Assembly (NCBI GenBank): GCA_933822405.4
Contig: CAKOGP040001716.1
Span: 1-21,472 of the forward strand
Reading direction: 5' to 3'
From: Cylindrotheca closterium
Lineage: Eukaryota; Bacillariophyta; Bacillariophyceae; Bacillariales; Bacillariaceae
DNA length: 21,472 nt
The notes beneath the pieces are model-generated. The model ran no database searches and had not been told where the DNA came from. It worked only from the letters and a program-made list of their open reading frames with translations. Made by a program: the position numbers and the translations under genes. Shown piece after piece: positions 16,250 through 21,472 of this stretch (positions within the stretch are counted from its first letter, which is position 1; the number at the start of each line of letters is the position of its first letter).

Positions 16250-18172
16250 ATAGACTAATGGTTGTCTAGAAGAATGTTTATCAAATAGGTGTTGCCGCCA
16301 GCAATCGCGGTTTATTTTAGGACTGCATATGTAGCATTTTTCATGATTTGGGCTTTTCTCTCGGTCTGTCAAATCCACACAAGCCGAACACTGGAGGCTT
16401 GTCTTCTTGCCACGGCCCTCAATGCAGCATCTACCTTGATATAGCTGCACGTTTCCTGTCCTTTGATCCTCTGCTTGCGTTTTGTTGGAGTTAGGTGGAT
16501 TCCAAGCCCATTCCTTGCAGTGGGACTACCAAAAACCGTGGGTAAATCTGTAAAATTTAGAGGTGGTTTTCGTAAAGACCGTTGATTGTTGTACCTGTTG
16601 TTGATTAGTTCCTCAGCAAGGTAGGAATGGAAGATTTTCTGTGCCTCTGTTGTATTTGTAGCTCGCTTGTATAAGGCCCAAGTATCAGTGATGATAATTC
16701 CCAACATGGAAACGCCCACTCTGATATGCCACGAGTGACACTTCAATTTTCGTTCCAACTATAGTGTGTCTTGACAATGGCGGTTTTGCTGATCAACCCT
16801 TCCGAAGGTTGAGCAGCAGACTTCACAAGCCATTGGCTGTGGTATTTGGAAGTCCACTTGCTCGGGTGCTGTGTACCTGTCGTTAACTAGTTGTCTCCAA
16901 CATGTCCGCCAGTACCCTTCTCCAACTTCAAGGGATGACTCAGTTGCAATGAAATACCTCCGGTCACGATCAACCCAGACAAATGCAAGGAGTGTCGGAT
17001 TGCTGAATCTGCTGATAACCCCTTGAAGTCGCCACAGTTTTGTAGCTCAAGGCCTGATAGGTATCCCTGAGGATACCACTTCCTATTGGCTGTCTTGACT
17101 ACACCAATGAAGTGCATCCCAAGACGGAGCCTTTCCTCCTCAGCTGCAACAGAAGCAAAGTATGAGTCAGCACAGACGACTCTCCAACTGGCTGTTATGC
17201 AACGGAAGTACCAATTCCTTCATCACCTGGAACCCATGTGGCAGTCCATTGCCTTCTGTAGTTTTGTCTTCTTCCTCTTCATTTCTCTTTGTAAGCTTCA
17301 GACGAAGCATCACACCACTATCACCACACGCCGAATCTTGGATCTCACACCCACTTTCTGTTTTCCTGTCTATTGCAACATAGTTGGGAAGGCCCTCATT
17401 GATCCAATGACCGCCCATGCCATACCATCAGTATAAGACTGAAGGCTCTGGAAGGAAACAAAGAAGAAAATAGTCCAACCTCGACAGCAAAAAACCAGCG
17501 TCACATCCATCACAGATCTCATCATTCACTGGAGTCTTCAACACCCATTCTCGCTGGCAAATGAGATTGCCAATACTAACCCCATCTGGTTCATCAAACC
17601 ATTCGAAGCCATGCTGAGTTTGCAACTGGCTGTGGTCCCTGTTACTGTTGTTCCGGCGGAGTTAGGACGACCGACTATTGGCCCATTGTCATGGGTTCTG
17701 GTGCCTGTTGCTCATCTGGGACCGATCTCGTATGATTGTTGTGTTCTTCTGGTTGGTTTGGGGGTGTTGTTGGTTGTTGTGGTTGTTGTGGTGACTGTGG
17801 TGGCTGTTGTGGCTGCTCTGGAGCCAGTGGTAGAGCAGGCATCGGATTTTGTGCCGCGACCACTGCTTCTACTTCCACACCTTGTTGTGGTACAGCAGGT
17901 TGGACAACTTCAACAGGAGCAAGACTGACGCTTCTACTGTTGACAGAGGCGACTTTTGTTGCTGTGTCACCAAGGGTACATCTTGCTTTGGTTGTGTAAT
18001 TGGCTCGACCAGTTGCTGTTTGGCCGCAAACAACCTCCTCCACAACTCCAAAAACAACTTTTGACTTGGCATTGGAGCCATAGCAACGCTTGCACTCGGC
18101 CAAGCTGGTGACCAAGATTGCCCTTGTTGATACTCTTGCCCCTATTTGATGTTTGGGGTTGCTAGGTGTCAT
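16250..18172 (-). pseudogene. piggyBac-like transposase, several lesions
   Basis: The enzyme would cut and paste the element. Reading 3' to 5' on the plus strand: an N-terminal part (from ATG at 18172: HQIGARVSTRAILVTSLAEC, then a Pro/Gln-rich tract) stops at 17675. Next come HGFEWFDEPDGVSIGNLICQ, an in-frame TGA at 17428-17430, then the core WYGMGGHWINEGLPNYVAID with RKTESGCEIQ. After a frameshift near 17170 follows RVVCADSYFASVAAEERLRL (catalytic Asp) with GMHFIGVVKTANRKWYPQGY, after another shift near 17000 VWVDRDRRYFIATESSLE (Asp), an in-frame TAG near 16760, then SMLGIIITDTWALYKRAT. A last shift near 16450 leads to the Cys-rich end (CSACVDLTDREK, CYICSP), like the piggyBac C-terminal Cys domain. 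The C-terminal end is approximate. Confidence 0.85.
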
Positions 18173-18397
18173 GGTTGGGTCGTTGTAGCTGTCGTTGTGA
18201 TGGTGATGATGTCAGTTTTTTTTCGCACACCAAAGTGCATTGAAGCACTTTTGACGAAGAATATCTTCCGTCACAGCGATTTTCATCCAGTGACCCCATA
18301 GAAAACATGAAAGATTGAATACCAAGGAATACGCTCTTAAAGCAGGAGGTTTGTTAAACATGTTTACAGTAGTTAGGTAGGACTGTCAAAAGCTGCG

Positions 18398-18426
18398 TCA
18401 TATGAGGCATATGCCTCATATGAGGC
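18398..18426. repeat. Overlapping palindromes inside the right end
   Basis: A perfect 26-bp palindrome (18398-18423) is made from two head-to-head halves of the same CATATGAGGC motif. It overlaps a 14-bp palindrome GCCTCATATGAGGC at 18413-18426. The spacing differs from the left end, so the two ends are not equal. Confidence 0.88.
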
Positions 18427-18447
18427 GCGCGGTAGAATAGACACTAG
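18426..18447 (-). repeat. Right terminal inverted repeat (22 bp)
   Basis: This is the exact reverse complement of the left repeat and ends GACACTAG. The outside base context (GAAAGG) differs from the left flank (AAGACAA), so no target duplication longer than CTAG exists. Confidence 0.95.
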
Positions 18448-19145
18448 GAAAGGAAAATGCAATGTACATGGCTGTATCTGCTCTTGAGGGTTGGAACGTT
18501 GCCAGCAACCCTCGTATCCCTTGACTTCCAAGGGTGCTTCTCACCTTCCAAGGGTGAAAACAGAGGAGGTTTTCTCGCGACGACATCACCAGCAGTGTCG
18601 GAACCCAACGGTCTTTCACGCTATCTAGACTGTACACAGACTCGCACCGCCTCTGCTCGAACAACACGCCACACCGCAGTGCCTATCACCCCCTGCACCT
18701 GTTCAAGCTTTCCTCCTCTGCGCAACTGCGACCAAAATTGCCACTACCAGTCCGAAGGCTCGCAGTGCTATGCCTGATGCAAACCGTCCCAGAAACCAAC
18801 TGATCTCATCAGCACAACAGTAGGAGTACCATTCAACGCCATCCAATCGCAAAGCAACCAACGTGCGCAAAGCAAACAAATTTGCCATCACAAGTCAAGA
18901 GGCATAGTGCTGCATGATATAAGACGCTCCAGAGACCACGATCTCAGCACCCTAGGGACACTACATCGCAATTCAATCGTAATGCAATCAAACTACACAC
19001 AGATAACAAACAACTCCAGTTCTGCGCTATCAATCCCACATCCTTCGTCACACACATGATCGGCAATCAATGCTTCATTTGCAAGGGTGTGTTGATATAT
19101 TGATCATTGCCCGATCATGGAATGTCACCATCTCCAATGATGATG
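18448..19145. other. About 700 bp without a recognised gene
   Basis: A plus-strand frame of 106 codons (18457-18777) and a few shorter ones exist, but none shows a motif or credible composition. TTCCAAGGGTG occurs twice close together near 18530-18560. The right end leads into the BspA-like fragment. I see no RNA gene or element end here. Confidence 0.5.
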
Positions 19146-19720
19146 TCATGTTGGACGTTGTGTTGGGCGTTCTGACGGAAGTGATGTCGGTGATGGTGTT
19201 GCATCCGTTACTGGAACAAATGTTGGTGCAGGAGTTGGACCAGGAGTTGGACTCGGAGTTGGTGCAGGAGTTGGACCAGGTGTCAGATTGATAGTAGCCG
19301 CAGACGTTGGAAGTAGACTGGGAACAAATGTTGGGTCCTCTGTGGTCGGATATATGGCAGGAGCCCTGGTGGGATTCCTGGAAGCAGACACACTAGGACG
19401 ACTTGATAAACTTGCACTTGAAGCAGCCGAGGGCAGCGACGATGGCACAGGTGTTGTAGATTCCATAGACACGATACGCACTTGTTTGAATGGGAGTGGA
19501 AGACCAAGCTTTCCGACTAGCGTCCGAACACTTGGATGATCATAGTCGTCAAGGGGAATACTTCCGCAGATTCTTCCAAAAGTACAGGTCAAACATTGTT
19601 GACACATGCAAAGCACGGTGTCTCGTTTCTCTCCACACAAGGAATTTTTTATTCCGGTTGTACTGTCGCGATACCATTGACTATAATAACTGAATACTTC
19701 TAGCGCTAACGCTACTACTA
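19146..19720 (-). pseudogene. Interior fragment of a BspA-like paralog
   Basis: The minus strand matches the middle of the intact BspA-like protein: IVNGIATVQPE, ERNETPCF, TTMIIQVFG, KLGLPLPFKQVRIVSMEST, then the stalk (SRNPTRAPAIYPTTEDPTFV, PTPAPTPSPTPGPTPAPT). In the homologous frame there are stops near 19640 and 19590 and a frameshift near 19530, so the 164-codon frame from 19640 is only partly in the original phase. The N-terminal domain, membrane segment and DUF285 repeats are absent. It begins about 3 bp after the end of the MORN gene, so it may supply that gene's 3' UTR. Confidence 0.85.
19224..19280 (+). repeat. Pro-Thr coding tandem repeat in the paralog fragment
   Basis: Imperfect 12-bp units of the type GTTGGACCAGGA encode PTPGPTPAP on the minus strand. 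The unit differs from the 12-bp unit of the intact gene (TTGGCAGTGGTG), so the stalk repeats expanded separately in each copy. Confidence 0.75.
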
Positions 19721-19722
19721 CT

Positions 19723-21330
19723 CTATTTCATGTAGATCCAATTCTTGAAACTACCCTTCTCTTTGGTTCCATTGGGAAGCCGATGACTCCCTTCGCCCTC
19801 AAAACGGCCTTTCACAAATGTGCCGTCGTAGACATGTCCGTCTGTGGTGGTATAGACACCTCGGCCATGCCGATCATCTTTCTCAAAGATCCCATCATAC
19901 TTGGCCCCATGATTGTAATGATACAACCCCACGCCATTCCGTTTGTTCTTCAAGTAGCCACCAATGTAGGCATCCCCATTGATATAGAGAGCAACTGCCT
20001 GTCCATGCAAGGTTCCTTGGAGCCTGTTGTACAAGACATGAGGAGAGAAAAGTTTGAAAGTCATATCATTGAGTACACAGTGTATATATACTAAGCTTGG
20101 TGCTGGAATGAATCGAGACGCGTCTTGGAGCAGTCCATTGGAGCAACACACGAATCAATCAATCAAGCAAGCAATCGATTAATCAAGCAAGCAATACTTC
20201 GATGATTCGAGTACTTACCAATTTCCTAAAAGGATCCGGCCATCCTTATACTTCATGATACCAATCCCATGAGGCCTCTGATAGAGGACGCTTCCAGTAT
20301 ACCAACGATCTCCCCTGATTTTCAAATTGCGGACAATTTTGCAAGCCGCCATGGGAGAATTGGGTTCAAAGTTTGCTATAGCACTAGCCAAGAGTCCATT
20401 GTCGAGGAGTTTGGTGGCGACGGTTCCATTGCAAGCCATTTCGGTAGCACCTTCTGTCGCTGCACTACTGAAGTAGTCTTTTGGTTGCAGTCGCGGTGGC
20501 TCGTAGCTGTTGCGGCGTGGAGCAGCAGCAGCAGCATTCGTGGAAGCATTATCATCATTATCATTATCATCCAAATCGTAATCGGCCATGTCCACATTTT
20601 GTTTCTTGGTCACCACCACCACCAATGCCATGGCATCTTCGGCAATCGTTTTAATTTGCGAGTTTTGATCATCGGGTGTGAGACTACCATTGGCAATCAC
20701 GCGTAGAATGGATACAAACTTCTTTCGTAGCCTTTCGATAACTAGTAACGACTTCTTGTTGTTCGTTGCATCATCCATGTTGTTGTTGGTAGTAGTAGAT
20801 GGCGGTGTCAAAAGTTTCTTGTTGGACTCGATGAAGTCGTCCAAGGTTTGGGTTTGGGTTTGGGCTTTTCGCTTTTTAGACGCGGCTGCGGCTTCTTCTT
20901 CTTTTTCTTCTTCTTCTTCTTGAGTAGTACCGGTAGTAGTCCCACTATAATGCACAAGAGCCTTTTGAGTCAGCTCCAGCATTTCGTTTTGCGACAAACA
21001 ATGCAAGACATTGTCATCCTGCCGTTGATAAAAGCGATGATGACCCTTTTGTTGCATCTCCGCAATGATGCCCTGGGCAATGTACAATTGGCATTTATGA
21101 TTGTCCTCGTCATTATTCTTTGCGACTGCGGCATAGGAGCCAGCCGCCTTTTCAATCAACGATTCCCATTGCGGATCATGATGATACAAGAACAATTGCG
21201 GCTCGTCTTGGCGGTCCGTGGATGGCCGCACCTTCTTGGTGAATATAGTACTAGTAGAAGCAGGTACTACTACACTACCACTATCGATGCTGCTGTGGCG
21301 CTTTGGAAAGTATAGTCGAATGTGTGTCAT
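19723..21330 (-). CDS. MORN-repeat protein with DUF6824-like N-terminal region, two exons
   Basis: Exon 1 is 21330-20219 and exon 2 is 20023-19723, with a 195-nt GT-AG intron; splicing gives 470 aa. Residues about 40-130 ([52 protein letters not shown]) resemble the diatom DUF6824 domain, though its usual GRG motif before the His block is missing. A low-complexity centre follows (Glu run, QTQTQT, Asn/Thr and Asp/Asn runs, Ala run). From about 343 to the end come five or six MORN repeats ([74 protein letters not shown]). MORN repeats often bind lipids or scaffold proteins at membranes. The function of this protein is unknown. The start at 21328-21330 is the first ATG after the microsatellite. 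Confidence 0.88.
20024..20218 (-). other. Intron of the MORN gene (195 nt)
   Basis: The donor GTAAGT and an acceptor TTGTACAACAG after a pyrimidine-rich stretch (TTTTCTCTCCTC) fit the consensus. Splicing turns TG plus G into a Trp codon and joins GRILLGN-W to [10 protein letters not shown], which restores a regular MORN unit. Without splicing the frame stops at once (TAA, 20215-20217). The intron carries repeated CAATCAATCAAGCAAGCAAT-like motifs near 20150-20195. Confidence 0.88.
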
Positions 21331-21341
21331 TTGATGGATGA

Positions 21342-21472
21342 ATGGATGGATGGATGGATGGATGGATGGATGGATGGATGGATGGATGGATGGATGGATG
21401 GATGGATGGATGGATGGATGGATGGATGGATGGATGGATGGATGGATGGATGGATGGATGGATGGATGGATG
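21342..21472 (+). repeat. (ATGG)n microsatellite upstream of the MORN start
   Basis: At least 32 copies of ATGG run without visible interruption to the window edge. On the MORN strand the repeat is CCAT and ends about 11 bp before the start codon, so it lies in the 5' UTR or core promoter. It contains no ATG on that strand and no stop in the frame of the gene. Confidence 0.97.

Larger units (their letters stand above)
16059..18447 (-). mobile_element. piggyBac-like DNA transposon, inactive
   Basis: A 2389-bp element is bounded by perfect 22-bp terminal inverted repeats (16059-16080 and 18426-18447) and encodes on the minus strand a transposase resembling DDE_Tnp_1_7 (piggyBac family). Each end holds two palindromes built on CATATGAGG just inside the repeat. 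The ends are CTAG, which may be the last bases of the repeats or a 4-bp target-site duplication, while canonical piggyBac uses TTAA. The transposase is disrupted by several stops and frameshifts. The ends are intact, so a related enzyme could still act on the element. Confidence 0.87.

Noticed and set aside
17611..17928. Plus-strand frame with Val-rich runs that look like membrane segments
   Set aside because: It is antisense to the Pro/Gln-rich part of the transposase, and the hydrophobic look comes from the complement of CAA/CAG/CCA codons.
18457..18777. Plus-strand frame of 106 codons after the piggyBac-like element
   Set aside because: No domain, no homologous neighbour and no splice or start evidence. 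It could be random.
20845..20864. GGTTTG repeats resembling a telomere motif
   Set aside because: Only about three units, inside the MORN gene where they encode QTQTQT on the minus strand.

Overview
The window looks like nuclear DNA of a diatom, probably a pennate one with a repeat-rich genome. The evidence is indirect: Copia- and Gypsy-type elements resembling the diatom CoDi and GyDi groups, a surface-type protein with BspA/DUF285 repeats, a MORN protein whose N-terminal part resembles the diatom DUF6824 domain, and short GT-AG introns. No species can be named from the sequence. No tRNA, rRNA or CRISPR array was seen. Only two genes look intact: a BspA-like membrane protein gene (12133-15393, minus) and a MORN-repeat gene (19723-21330, minus, one intron). 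Almost everything else is broken mobile-element sequence or broken copies of the BspA-like gene.

Positions 1-6560 are a nested insertion. A Copia-type element on the minus strand (gag, zinc knuckle, aspartic protease, pre-integrase, start of the integrase core) is split in its gag by a 5'-truncated non-LTR element on the plus strand (1920-5558: RT, RNase H, C-terminal zinc knuckle). A perfect 17-bp direct repeat flanks the insert. Next to it (6570-7045) lies the 5' end and upstream DNA of a second BspA-like gene copy, cut off by the Copia sequence.

Positions 7046-12132 are a mosaic built on a Gypsy-type element. Its gag is interrupted by an antisense scrap of Copia RT, its protease region is missing, its RT has a mutated active site, and its RNase H/integrase half lies in the opposite orientation, with the breakpoint at a palindrome. 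A sense-strand scrap of Copia integrase abuts the far end.

Positions 12133-16058 hold the intact BspA-like gene and its upstream region. It encodes a basic Ser/Arg-rich N-terminal domain, one membrane segment, a conserved unknown domain, a Pro/Ser/Thr stalk and about nine DUF285 repeats. An 87-nt phase-0 intron candidate without stops sits inside the reading frame. Positions 16059-18447 are a piggyBac-like DNA transposon with perfect 22-bp terminal inverted repeats ending in CTAG, duplicated palindromes just inside each end, and a transposase broken by several lesions.

Positions 18448-21472 contain an unexplained stretch, an interior fragment of a third BspA-like copy (19146-19720), the MORN gene, and a long (ATGG)n microsatellite directly upstream of the MORN start codon. 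I see no clearly new functional system. The most informative points are the layered insertions, the local inversion, the BspA-like family with its translatable intron, and the CTAG-ended piggyBac-like element.
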